Shown here: piece by piece, positions 12,163-23,255 of the stretch
Layout of the letters: every line of letters starts with the position of its first letter
Numbering within the stretch: the stretch's first letter is position 1
DNA from: Phaffia rhodozyma
Taxonomy: Eukaryota > Basidiomycota > Tremellomycetes > Cystofilobasidiales > Mrakiaceae
Length of the DNA stretch: 64,000 nt
Reading direction: 5' to 3'
NCBI GenBank assembly: GCA_014706385.1
Contig: JACGZH010000003.1
Coordinates: forward strand, 1,133,501-1,197,500
The notes under the pieces: generated by a model
Seen by the model: only the letters and a program-made list of their open reading frames with translations
What the model was told of the DNA's origin: nothing
The model's database searches: none
Position numbers and translations under genes: made by a program

Positions 12163-14335
12163 TTAGAGAAGAGTAGTCTCGACCATGATACCAGTGACCT
12201 GATAAGGGTCAATGTTGGAAGCAGGTCGCCTGTCCTCCAAGTAACCGTAGCCCTGGGCGGCAACATGTCGGGGAATTCGAATGGAAGCTCCTCGGTTGGC
12301 GACGCCGGAGGTGAAGTCACCAATGTGACCGGTCTCGTGCTTTCCAGAGAGTCGATCCTCGTTGCCCTCACCGTATACGGCAATGTGCTCCAAGTGCTTC
12401 TCGGCGAGTCTGCCAATGGCAGCGTCAATGAACTTCATTCCTCCGGGGGCTCGCATCTCCTTGGTCGAGTAGTTGGTGTGGCAACCAGCTCCGTTCCAGT
12501 CTCCATCCTTGCAGATCTTAGGGTGGAAGGTCACCTTGATTCCCCACTCCTCAGCAACTCGGTGCAAGAGGAATCGCTGATAAACGAGATAGTATACACA
12601 ATGATGGTAAGCATGTACATCCAAACAAGGATTTGATGTAAAGAAGGTAGGAATAGAGAAATCAGGTACGAACAGCGATCGTCAACTCATCACCCATGTT
12701 GATACCAGTGCAGGGTCCAACCTGGAACTCCCACTGAGAGGCCATGACCTCAGAGTTGATACCAGCGATGGTCACACCAGCGTACAAGCAAGCACGCTAG
12801 ATTTGATGTAAGAAAGGAGTTCGATTAGTATAACAGTGGTTAGAGAATAAAAGAAGTTTGCCAGGTGTAACGAACATAGTGGGCCTCGATCAAATCTCGG
12901 GCAAAGACCTTTCCGGTTCCGACTCCACAGTAGTAGGGACCCTGGGGACCAGGGAAACCGCCCTTGGGCCAGTGAAGGGGCCAGCCATCAGCATCGAGGA
13001 GGGAGTATTCCTGCTCAAGTCCGAACCAAGGCTCGTGCTATATTCGACACAAAAGGACATCAGATTGGTGAAAGGAGCAATAGCGTGAAGGAAAGTATTG
13101 CGAACCTCAGCGGCGGCCTTCATGGCCTTGGCGGCGTGGAATCGGTGGTTCATCTCTACAAGACGATAAGGTAGATTGAGAGATCAGTAATTACACTAAG
13201 CTGAATGATAGGTGATCGATGCACTCACTGTTGGGAGTACCGTCGGCGTTGTAGGTCTCACAGCTGAACGATCGGAAACAGGGCCGGATGAGCGGCAGAC
13301 AACATTGAAAAACAACAAGGAAGAATACGTACAGAACCAAAATGTTATCACCTCGTCGGAAAGGATCCTTGAAGATGGCGACGGGTCGGACTGCAAGATC
13401 GTGCGGCATAGACGATATGTTAATACGATGAATCTATCGTTGACAGTTCGGACCTTTCAAGTTGGAAGCTTACGATAAACCTGAAATAGAAGAGAAATCC
13501 AAGGTGGGGGTCAATACATAATCAAGCAAACGAGAAGCAAAGTGTAAGACTTACATCCGAGTCATGTCCAGGAGCCTGTCCAGTGGAAGATCCGTCACTA
13601 AGAGAGGGAGAAAAGATAAGACAATCGAATTGAGATAAGGATTTCTTTAAATCGAGGAAGACAGAGATCGGGCTGAACAACTTACAAGTTCCATTCTAGA
13701 TGGGAAAAACAGAATCGAACATCGGAGAAGGTGAAGGATTATGGGTTGGTTGCCGGGAACAACACTCGGAAAATGTTTGGGGAAAGAGCAAAGGAAAAGT
13801 GAAGGCAATCAAACGCCCATACCTTTGAGCTCGGCAACATCCTTGACTGGCTTATCGACAGTAGCCTAGAAAGAACGGTCAGGCAAGGAGGAAGAACATA
13901 GTGTTAGAGGTACGATCTTGCGCGAACGAGTAAAGGCAAGAGAGAGAAAACGTACGGTCTTGCATCGAAGGCCCTGAAAAGATTCGAAAAGCACGAGCAC
14001 GGATACAGAGACCGAAACGAGCCAATAAGAAGTGAGCTTGACGTCTTCGGGAAATTAATTCTAGCGCGAGGGAGCCCCTCTATTGTCAAACGACCCAGAG
14101 AGATAACGGGACGTACACCATCACCATCGATCCAAATGTACTACAAGTGCGAAAAACATAAGGAAGAAAGGCGTGAGTCTGAGAGCGAGCGAAAGAGAGA
14201 GAGGCAGTACACGAAGGCAATGTTGAAGGACATTCTCACCTCTGCCTGAATCTTTCCTCCCTGGTCGAGAGTCAGATACGGAGCCAAAAGAGCAGGGTTG
14301 TGAGCGAACGCGGGAGCAGAGGTAGAGGACTTCAT
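12163..14335 (-). CDS. GLN1: glutamine synthetase
   Basis: Eukaryotic (GSII) glutamine synthetase, making glutamine from glutamate, ammonium and ATP in the cytosol. Thirteen exons: 14240-14335, 14117-14140, 13956-13973, 13823-13865, 13686-13695, 13555-13597, 13474-13480, 13333-13390, 13229-13263, 13106-13155, 12876-13037, 12674-12796, 12163-12576 (1083 nt, 360 aa, normal length). Seen: [42 protein letters not shown], the catalytic-face [16 protein letters not shown], and [14 protein letters not shown]. Two exons are only 10 nt and 7 nt, yet both encode family-invariant residues (E-W-N-F and V-Y-L), so they are strongly supported. Exons of 18 and 24 nt lie further upstream in the gene. Confidence 0.97.
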
Positions 14336-15383
14336 GATAGAACGGGAGGGAGCGGAGTGGACAAGAGAAGGAAAAGAAAAGAGTACGGGAGAGAGAAGGA
14401 ACGAGAAAGGTACGTGTGGATGGGGGAATAGGATGGAGGGAAAGAACGAAGGAGAAACAGAAACACAGCGTGTTCTTTAAGTATCGTGTGGATGGTGTCT
14501 CATCGAGTCAATCCGCACAGATACACAGGCACCAGCCAGGCACGGTGAGTGACCGACCATAAGCGGTCTGTGCCCAGCGCGATTTGCGCACTAACCGCCT
14601 GAAATTTCAACCGCCCCTGTCCCCCTCACCTGTGCCTCTGCCAAGGTGCCTGATCGCTGCGCACGCCCACGGACCGCTATCCGAATTTGATTCATGAAAA
14701 CTCTACCTTTTCGAATTCTAGATCGCCGACCTTAGATGCCCCCAGATGCCCCAGACGTGCCGGTGTACCGCTGTGAGGACACAGTGTATCTACTGGAGTC
14801 TCCACAGTGAGGATGGAATTCATGCTTATCGCTTCTTTTCTCTTTCCGTCAGGGCTAAAAATCTCTCGCTCTTTATCGCCCGGAGGTATTCTGTTGTGTC
14901 AACAATCGTGTGACCGGATTCTCCTAATCGTCTTTTCTTCTGATCTGGGTCTCTTCTCATCTTATTCTTTTCGAATCAACACCTCGGATCTAACTCGATT
15001 TCACTTCCTGGCTCGGTCCTCGACAGTGGAGATTGTGCTCAAGTCAAATAGTTGTATTATCTGTCTATCTCTATATCTTTCGTCGAAACAATGTCCCTTT
15101 TCCCTTGTTTTGTGTCTCTCTATGGCAATGCTTTCACCATCACTCAGGCAATCCCTTGGGAAATAACAAACTCTAATATGGAAAAGAAAATCGCTACAAG
15201 ATACATTTAAAAGTAGACCGGTTAAGAGAATGAGAAAAGGAGGTGATTAGGAGAAGAGAAAGAAAAAGAAGAGGGGGAGAGAAGGAAAGAAAACATGGTG
15301 GAAAACACACGAGACACTATAAACTCCACCTCCTTTACTCTTTTTCTTTGTTTCTTTATTATGCTTTGTTTTTGTAATCTTCT
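14336..15383. promoter_or_regulatory. GLN1 promoter and PFK1 3' region
   Basis: 1048 bases between the GLN1 ATG and the PFK1 stop (both minus strand). The left part is purine-rich leader up to about 14470, then a GC-rich segment at about 14510-14780. The right part (about 15170-15380) is an AG-rich PFK1 3' region. An open frame at 14807-15166 looks like chance. GLN1 is nitrogen-regulated by GATA factors in fungi (family knowledge), but I could not identify a convincing GATA site cluster. Confidence 0.45.
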
Positions 15384-18300
15384 TTAAAGGTTCAACTCGT
15401 CGTGATGGTAACCCTCGGCCATACCCTTTCGACCACCCATAAGCTCGACAAGAGCCCGGATGTCCGCCCACCACGGGTGCTTTCCTCGTCGCTTCTTCAT
15501 GTCCGTCTCCTTCAACACATCCTCCACCGGGGCAAAGATGATCTTTGAGCCCTGAATCGTGATCACAGCCGCAGACTCATTAACGTACTCTGGCGAAGGC
15601 TCGTCATGTCGAGCCTTGTGGAGCCCAGTCTTTGTTTTCCTAGCCAAGTGGTGCTTCTCGAGGAACTGGATACATCGGGTCGACAATCGGACGGCTCGCG
15701 CTCGGTCCAAAGGCGAAGGGATTCCACCCTGAAGGGTGTGTCCGAGCGAGGCAGACCGGGCGTCGAACAGAGCGCCTCCTTCCTCCTTGAGGATATCGGT
15801 GATGAGCTCGGTGTTATAGACCGACGAAGACTTCTCGTTTCGGATGATCAGTCGACCTTCACTCTTTCCCTTGGTGTCAAGCTCGTATCGCTTCCTGAGG
15901 AACCGAACGTCGGTTCGGAGGAGATCGAGCGAAACTCCGACCTCAGGAGTGTACACGCAGAGAGCTCCGACAGCCAAAGCTCCCATCGCTGCGATGTAGC
16001 CACAGTTTCCACCAGCGGTCTCGACCACGAACACTCGGTTCCTACTCGCGGATGCACTCTGCTTGATAGCATCACAAGCCTCGACCAACGCATTCAATGA
16101 GGTGTCACTTCCGAGCGAGAACTCGGTCAACGGCACATTGTTCGAGATCGTCGCCGGCAAGTGGACCATCGGGATGTGGAACGACGGGTAAGACTTTCGG
16201 GCCTGCTCGAGAATGTGAAGCGCATTGAAGGCCTCGAAACCACCGATGAGCATGAGCGAATCAAACTCGTACTGCTGGAAGGCCGTAGCGACGTGACCGA
16301 GGTCAACATCGGGCAAGGTTCGGTTCGTTCCGAGCTCTGAACCTCCCCGGGTTGCCCATCCGTCCACTCGGAGCCAGTCAAGCTCAGATACGTTTCCGTC
16401 GAGCAAACCGGCGAATCCGTTGTAGATCGCCACAGGGGTGTGGCCCCGAGAGAGACAGTATCGGACGGCCTGTCGAGTAGCGGCGTTCATACCACCGGCA
16501 GGAGCTCCCACGCTAGTTTTCGGAAAAGGAAAAAAAAAAACAGAATCCCAATGTCAGCATTTAGAATATTAATATGTCCAACACCTGCATTTACGTAATA
16601 AAATAGGCCACTCACTGGACGATACCGACTCGCATTCGCTCGGATTTGGGCAATCGGAAAGAGTGATCGTGGGTAGAGGTAGCACTGGCAATGAAAGCCT
16701 CGAGGGTGTCTCCGAACTCGGCGTCTCGCAAAGACATAGCCTTGTCGAAATCTCGGTTCTCGATAGCCTCAGCAACGGCTTGAGTCTGTATTCAAATGAT
16801 TTGAATAAAACGTTACGCTTAGCCTGTGTCGAAACTATAAGTGTTTCGGAAAAAGAAAGAGAAAGCAACAAGGAATACCCACCAATTGGACAGCCTTCTC
16901 CAAGGGATTCCTGACAATCTTGTTCTGAACGATACCAATCACGTATGATGGAGTCTCCGGGTTGGCCTCCAACACAGCGTTGACGGCCTCAACTCCCTGA
17001 AGGGTGGCCAAGATTCGGTCGAATGCACAGGGCACTCCTCCTCGCTGGGTATGACCGAGAGTGGTGACCCTAGTGTCCAAACCAAGTCGGTCGGTAAGGA
17101 CGTCCTTGATGTGGGCTGCCTTGATGGGCTGGAGGTTTCGGTCGAGCGCTCCCTCGGCTACAATCACGATGGACTTTCTCTTGCCAAGCGATCGGTGTCC
17201 CTGAAGGACGTGACACATCTCAGACTCCCAGTCATCACTCGCAGGAGGCTTCTCCGGGATCAAGATGTAATCCGCACCGGTCGACACTCCGGCCAAAAGC
17301 GCAAGCCATCCACAATGTCGACCCATAACCTCGACGACGAAAGCTCGGGAATGGGAAGAAGCAGTGGACGAGATAGAATCGATGGCCTCGCAAATTCGGT
17401 GAAGAGCGGTGAGACCTCCGATGGTCAAATCAGTCATCGCCATATCATTACTACAGAATCATTAAGTAGGCATCGTCAGTCGAATCAAGCAGACAGCTGT
17501 AGCTAACAAAACAACGGATCAAACTCACTCGATGGATCCGACGAGACCGACGATGTTGAGGTGGTTGTGAGTCTTGGCTTGGACCTCAGAGATTTTACCT
17601 ATCAAACAAACACACTGTCAGCCGATGCTCTTTGATGCTATAAAAATTCAGGTAGACAAACCCTGCTCCAAAAGAATCTTGACGATTCCGGTCCATTCCT
17701 TTCGAAGGAAATCGGCTCCAGTGAGGGATCCATCTCCTCCACAAACGACAAGACAGTCGATTCCCTGTTCAATCAAGTGAAGGGCAGCAAGCTGTCGACC
17801 CTCAGGGGTTCGGACTGGAGTTCAGATGAGATTGAGATGATTAACGAGGTGTGTGATTGGGTCAACGCGAAGAACAATGTGATGAACGAGAGTATCTGAT
17901 GGAACTTACAAGCTGCCGAACGGGCTGTTCCAATAAGGGTTCCTCCCTGTATAGAAGGAAAGTATGGAGTATATGAAGATGTTTAGCACGGCTGGGCAGA
18001 TGTATAAAGAGACTAAGAACAGAGGCATACCTCGCCCAACCATCCTCGAACATCATCCCATCCGACTCGAATGATGTACTTTCCTCCGTGGTGACCGGCA
18101 TCTGGGCTCTCGTTAGCCTCATCTTCATCCTCCAAACTGTCGTACACCTGGTACTTGAGGAGCTCTCCACTTCCAAAAGTCAAGGGCTGATCCATGAAGC
18201 CCTTAGGTTTAAGGGTCGAAGCCAATGGGTCCTGGTTAGCTGCCATGGGGAGGGGAATGGTAGACGGGGAGACATCGGTGGTGGGGGTGGAGGGGACGGT

Positions 18301-18735
18301 CTTGTTGACGTGAGAGTTACCTCGGACAAGACCCTCCCAACCCTCTCGGACGACGTAGGTGTGGCAGCCACTATGGAAACGGACGCAGAAACAAAAGGAG
18401 ATTGAGAAATGGGGTACGACCGTGAAAGCGCAGGCGCCAAGACACGATTCAGGGAAAGGAAATACTTACGACTGAAGACCCATTCGAACGACGGATCGCA
18501 CAGCGGCGTTCATACCTAAGAGATCATCAGATGAGGGACAGAGAAAAGGACAAGAACCAGAGCGTATACGTTAGTAGATGAGCACAAGAAAAAGAAGCTA
18601 ACGTTATGGATAAAAGGCTCAGGAAGCCAAATATGACGAACCGGCGGAATCTCCTCCAGAGGTGAGAACGGCGAGCTTCCTCGGGGGAGCGTCATCCTCG
18701 GTAGCAGAGAAAAACTTTGGAGGCTCGATACTCAT
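15384..18735 (-). CDS. PFK1: ATP-dependent 6-phosphofructokinase
   Basis: Key glycolytic enzyme phosphorylating fructose 6-phosphate; eukaryotic double-length form. Nine exons: 18642-18735, 18470-18515, 18031-18370, 17910-17946, 17662-17814, 17529-17598, 16883-17450, 16616-16785, 15384-16512 (2607 nt, 868 aa). The N-terminal half has the catalytic-type motifs [45 protein letters not shown] and [14 protein letters not shown]. The C-terminal half repeats the fold with the altered residues of the regulatory half ([36 protein letters not shown]). An acidic insert after the first Rossmann strands (about residues 75-155) is specific to eukaryotic forms. The N-terminal extension of some fungal Pfk chains is absent, so the start at 18735 gives a compact protein. 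A single gene would act as a homo-oligomer (inference). Confidence 0.96.
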
Positions 18736-19571
18736 AGGTAGAAACAAAAATGAAAGTTTAAAAAGATTTGTCTAGAGTAGGTAAATGAGATTTTTGGGAT
18801 GAGTGTTATAAGTTGTATGTGATGGAAGAAGCGGGAAAAAAGAAGGAAAAGAGGAGAAAAAAACGAAGGGGACAGAACGAAAACGAAATTCTCCCCACAA
18901 GCCCGTCAGGAGAGGAAATTTCCTGCGGGGTTGGGTAGATGCCTGAAGGAAACCCAAAGAGCCTGTACAAAGCCTTGGATAAGCCTGGGATCAACCGGGA
19001 TGGGATGAGTGATGTCATCAGTCAGCCCACTGCCGCTCACCTCTCGGATTGCATAGCCTGGTTACAGTTACGATGTATTGTCAACCAACCCTAGCACATT
19101 TACGCTTATGTACCGGCCATTAACCTTGTCGGAGATGGATGGGGAATCCACCCAGAGGGAGAACAAGGAAGAGGCGACAACGTTCGGTTCTTTCTTCCCT
19201 TTCTCTGTTTCTTTGGACCCAGGAATTCGATATCCAAGATGAGTTCTGAGAAGAACGTGAGAAGAGTATTATACATACAAAAAAGAAGAAAATGATGAAA
19301 ACAGAGACAGACAATGGGGAACAACACGTTAAAGATGGGCGCACATACGAATGAACAATCAGACTGAACAAACTGATCAAAATATAACTTTTATGCCGGC
19401 GTTTTCGGGGTCGATCGATTTGGTCGTGCGGGCCGACCGGGTTCTATTACTCTGTACGTATTGCTTTAAAGAGGACAAGTTCTTTGATCTTCTTGTCTGC
19501 GAATGTCATTCCCTATCCGAACTCTTACTGCCAATCTACCTTCCACTCGCATCGTTCGTTCAATCTCAAAA
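18736..19571. promoter_or_regulatory. divergent promoter PFK1 / GPX
   Basis: 836 bases between the PFK1 ATG (minus strand) and the glutathione peroxidase ATG (plus strand). The region next to PFK1 is purine-rich on the plus strand (18740-18880) and the region next to GPX is CT-rich. No defined regulatory element could be named with confidence. Confidence 0.45.
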
Positions 19572-20815
19572 ATGTCTCCCACGCCTGACTCCTTCTACTC
19601 TCTTGTCGTAAGTTACGGTTCTGTATGCGCTCTGTCTTGAGAACCATCGGATTGACGTTGTCCTCGTATGCGTCTTCTTCATTGTGCATTTGTAATCGAA
19701 AACTAGGCCAACCTTCCTAAGAAAAAGACCATCCCTTTTTCTGATTACAAGGGCAAAGTCGTCCTCGTCGTCAACACCGCCTCAAAGTGGTTCGTGTCTA
19801 TGATTATGATCCGCCTTGCATCATCCGATATAAGGTCAACCCTTCTGAAACCATCTTCTATCTGTCTATTTTCCCCATAAACTCTGGCAGTGGATTTACC
19901 CCTCAGTACAAGGCTCTCCAAGCTTTGTACACTAAGTACGCCGACCAGGGTCTCGCCGTTCGTCCTATCTTCTCTTCATCCAGAATTTTCAACTGGATGG
20001 GCACTTAGAAAGAATACTGATCGAACTGCTATCTGTTCCAAACGACTTGTAGATTGTTGGATTCCCTTGTGATCAGTTTGGGAATCAAGGTACGTTTGGC
20101 TGATTCAATATATGCTTCGTCTATCTTTATATTTGCCTTGGCCGTCAAACTCAAACACGAACCAATATAAAATGCTACAGAACCCGACGGTGATGACGAT
20201 ATCACCACGGTGTGCGAGATCAACCACGGAGTAACTTTCCCACTTGCTGCCAAGGTACGCTCTCCCTAATTGGGATTTCAGTAATAATCTACATCCAAAA
20301 CCGCCTCTCTTATCATCATCTCGAAGTATGCTTTGTCCAGTCCAACGTGAATGGTGATGACACGAACGAAGTGTTCAAGTATCTCAAAACCGAGAAGCCA
20401 GGGCTTTTGGGAACAACCTCCATCAAGTGGTCAGTCATCGCTCTCACACGTGTTTGCGCCTCTGTTTCAGGAGAGCTATCTTATTGATCTACTCTGTTAC
20501 GTCCGTACATAATAGGAACTTTACCAAGGTTTGTCCAAACGCCCTCAGTCAGAGGTTGTATGCCCTAGACGAGCTGTCTCACCCATCTCTCTCGCTTACA
20601 TACGTTTATTATAGTTCTTGATCGACCGAAACGGAAACGTTGAAGGACGATACTCTTCCACCACCAAGCCTGTTTGTGCCTCTCTTTGTCCTTCGCCCGT
20701 CATTCGGTATCGTGAAATGACGAACGATCTCTCTTTTCCTTGCCCTTATAAATCTGCGAAACAAACAGGAAAGTATGGAGGGAAAGATTCAGGAACTCCT
20801 TGCTCAAAAGTAGAC
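19572..20815 (+). CDS. glutathione/thioredoxin-dependent peroxidase (GPx family)
   Basis: Fungal Gpx3/Hyr1-like peroxidase, reducing hydroperoxides. Fungal members use Cys rather than selenocysteine and are usually thioredoxin-dependent (family knowledge). Nine exons: 19572-19607, 19707-19789, 19891-19957, 20053-20089, 20181-20254, 20341-20429, 20516-20528, 20615-20671, 20771-20815 (501 nt, 166 aa). Seen: NTASKCGFTPQY with the peroxidatic Cys, FPCDQFGNQEP with the second (resolving) Cys, the catalytic Gln and the KWNFTK Trp. Exon 7 is only 13 nt. The codons of the peroxidatic Cys (TG|T) and the catalytic Trp (TG|G) are both split by introns. No secretion or mitochondrial signal, so probably cytosolic. 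Confidence 0.95.
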
Positions 20816-21121
20816 TTTCCCATCTCTTCTCTCTTGTGTCCGGTTAGGAAATGTTTTTCTCTTCTTCCTCCTCTTCTTTTTCTCTGTTTCTTTGTGCTCC
20901 CCTGCTCCTCTCTTGTCTGTACTTTGCTCTAGGATTCCCTTCTATCTTGGTTCTATCTATGTATAACGAGACAGATTGATGAAAAGAAGTAAACAAGTCA
21001 GACCATAGATCTTATCGACATGTACACACTTGAGCCCACTTCGAATGAACGAGAACAAGCAGGACATCAAACAAAAGAGAGAGAAGGAAACACAGTTCGG
21101 GCGGAGAAGACCAAGAGATGT
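20816..21121. other. convergent 3' region GPX / caleosin
   Basis: About 300 bases between facing stop codons. CT-rich 3' flank of GPX followed by AG-rich 3' flank of the caleosin; nothing else is recognisable. Confidence 0.5.
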
Positions 21122-22610
21122 TTAGTGTTTCAGCTCGAGATTATCAGGTGCGGAGTAGAAGCCCTCCTTCTTTCTTTGCTCGGCAATCAGGAAGAACGCC
21201 GAGCCCTATATTGAACAAAATCACTCATTGGTTCGTTGAGTCTCCAAAGTCCTCTCAGATCGAATAAGGAGCAAAACATGAGGTGGAAGAAAGAATGGAC
21301 TCACATCATAAGTCGTCCGCATCATTTCTTTAGTAACCAATCCGTCCTCAGGCCACCAGAGGAGGTAAGTTGCGAACCATTCGAAGAAAGCCGCGATCCA
21401 ACCTTGTCCGACCGATAGATACACAAGCGCATACATATGTACGTTAGTCTCAAATTCAGCATAAGAAGGACCAAAAGAACAGACAAAGAGGCAAGGAACG
21501 AACCGATTGGATCAGCGATACCTCTGTTTCCATAGATCATTCGAAGACCGTCCGAGAACGTCAGCCCTCCTTTGTTCTCTTCGTCATATCTATACAACCA
21601 TCGTCATCACCACCATATATATATATAAGCATGATCATAAGCCTTAGTTGATCCTTCTATGCTTTGGGACGAGATGCCAAGCGCGCGCGCATGAAGGGAG
21701 AGAAAGATGACTTGCTTGCTGAAGATCGCTGCGAATTTGGCAGGAACAAATCGACCCTGTACCGAACGAAGAGAAGGCTTTAGCGAAAGCAGTAAAGAAG
21801 AGAAGCCGAGATGACGAGAGAAGAAAGATATCGGACCTCTGTATCATATGATCCGGTGTCACTACCATGTTTAGCTCTATGAATGGTCGGCAAGTAAACT
21901 CGGAAGACTTTTTGACAACGGTATGAAAGCCAGAGATCACGATGAGCGTTCGTCGTCTTTTATATTCTAGTCCTGCTCACTATGCTTAGAACAGGGAGGG
22001 AACTCACATGGATCTGGGATCCAGCTTGAGTTGGTGAAGTAGGAGAATGAGCTATGAATCAGAAACACCGACATCACACACCAAATGATATGGTATCCCA
22101 ACCTACCCTCCCAAATTTATTATTTCCACATCGAACCATTTCTAATCAGCCACCGTGCCATGAGAGAGAACTAAGAGACGTAAGAGAGTGGGCTCACTGG
22201 TGAAACCCTCGAAAGGTATCCAGCGGCCAGATGACACCATCTAGATCTCTATCCCAGAATAAGCAGTGTTGCTGCAAGACGCTGAGATCTTTGTGTTGTT
22301 CTCTCCACCCTGGTGTCCCATCCGGAGTCTCATCGCTCACTGCCAAGTTGGCCCTTGGTAGATCTGTTTTGTTTCGTTCGAACGATAGTTTCGATCAAAA
22401 TGATGAGTTCGTCATCATTCGTGAAAAATCATAAGAGAACGAGAAGGACGACCAAGGGACCCAGAAAGACAGAACCTTACAGGGTCGATCGAGCCTATCA
22501 GCCAAGTCGGCCGGTTCAGCCGCCTTATGAGCAGCGAGATGCTGAGGAAGTACCGCGTCAAACTGACTACCTGGCGCTAATGGAGTGGATCTTCCGTTTG
22601 GGTCATTCAT
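21122..22610 (-). CDS. caleosin-family protein (copy 1)
   Basis: Caleosins are lipid-droplet or ER Ca2+-binding proteins, often haem peroxygenases (family knowledge). Eight exons: 22481-22610, 22198-22363, 22008-22102, 21837-21907, 21716-21756, 21504-21589, 21305-21402, 21122-21205 (771 nt, 256 aa). Seen: GTPGWRE, then QHCLFWDRDLDGVIWPLDTF, one EF-hand with the conserved nearby His; a hydrophobic stretch of about 20 residues; SSWIPDPFF; TIHRAKHGSD with the second conserved His; YDEENKGGLTFSDGLRM; and WWPEDGLVTKEMM. The intron at 21590-21715 has a GC donor (GCAAGT). The chosen ATG (22610) follows a longer upstream open frame, so the N terminus is somewhat uncertain. It is a paralogue of the next gene. 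Confidence 0.92.
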
Positions 22611-23255
22611 TCTGGGACTATTAGATCGATAGGCTTGGGATTCAAGTCCGATAAGAGGAAAGAAGAGTGGGTTGAATGAAGGGTGATGGGGAATACGAAT
22701 CGGACCCACACCGATTGGAGGCCTTCCTGAGTCTGGGCGTTTCCCTGAGATATCTGTGCTCGGATGGATATAGGTCGATTGAGTTTTCACTGTCATTCCA
22801 TTCCGTTCATGTGAATCATTCGCATGAATCAGTGTACAGCATCTATCATTCACATTTTAATCTGATCTATACCTCATCAATCTCATCAACGGCTCATTAT
22901 ATATCTACAGGGTATGAGAAAACGGACGGATAGATAGACGTTTCATATACATACGAGAAGCAGGCTTTCTTCCTTCGACGCGTCATCGGCTATATCATTC
23001 TTTCATTACGTTTAACCCTAATAGTTCTCGAGGATCGCCCTGTCTGTTTTACCTTAAATCTATCTATGGCCGACCAACGTGTGTCCATTTCACCATCGAT
23101 GTCTGATTTCCGTGGAGGACATGCACGAGTAGAAGAAAAAAGAGACTAAAGAAAGGCAACGATTATTATTGAGAGAAAAACACGATGGCCGCCCGGTTCA
23201 ATCTATTACTCGAGCACTGGTGCCCAGACGAGAAAGGCCAAAATAAGAGAGCGAA
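22611..23255. promoter_or_regulatory. upstream region of caleosin copy 1
   Basis: 645 bases between the tandem caleosin genes, holding the promoter of copy 1 and the 3' flank of copy 2. No duplicated promoter segment shared with copy 2 is evident by eye, and no defined element was recognised. Confidence 0.4.

Noticed and set aside
11941..12636. 231-codon plus-strand open frame
   Set aside because: Antisense to GLN1 and its 3' flank; no domain, while glutamine synthetase motifs are unmistakable on the other strand.
14807..15166. 119-codon plus-strand open frame
   Set aside because: Ser/Leu-rich chance translation in a CT-rich flank, without splice or family support.
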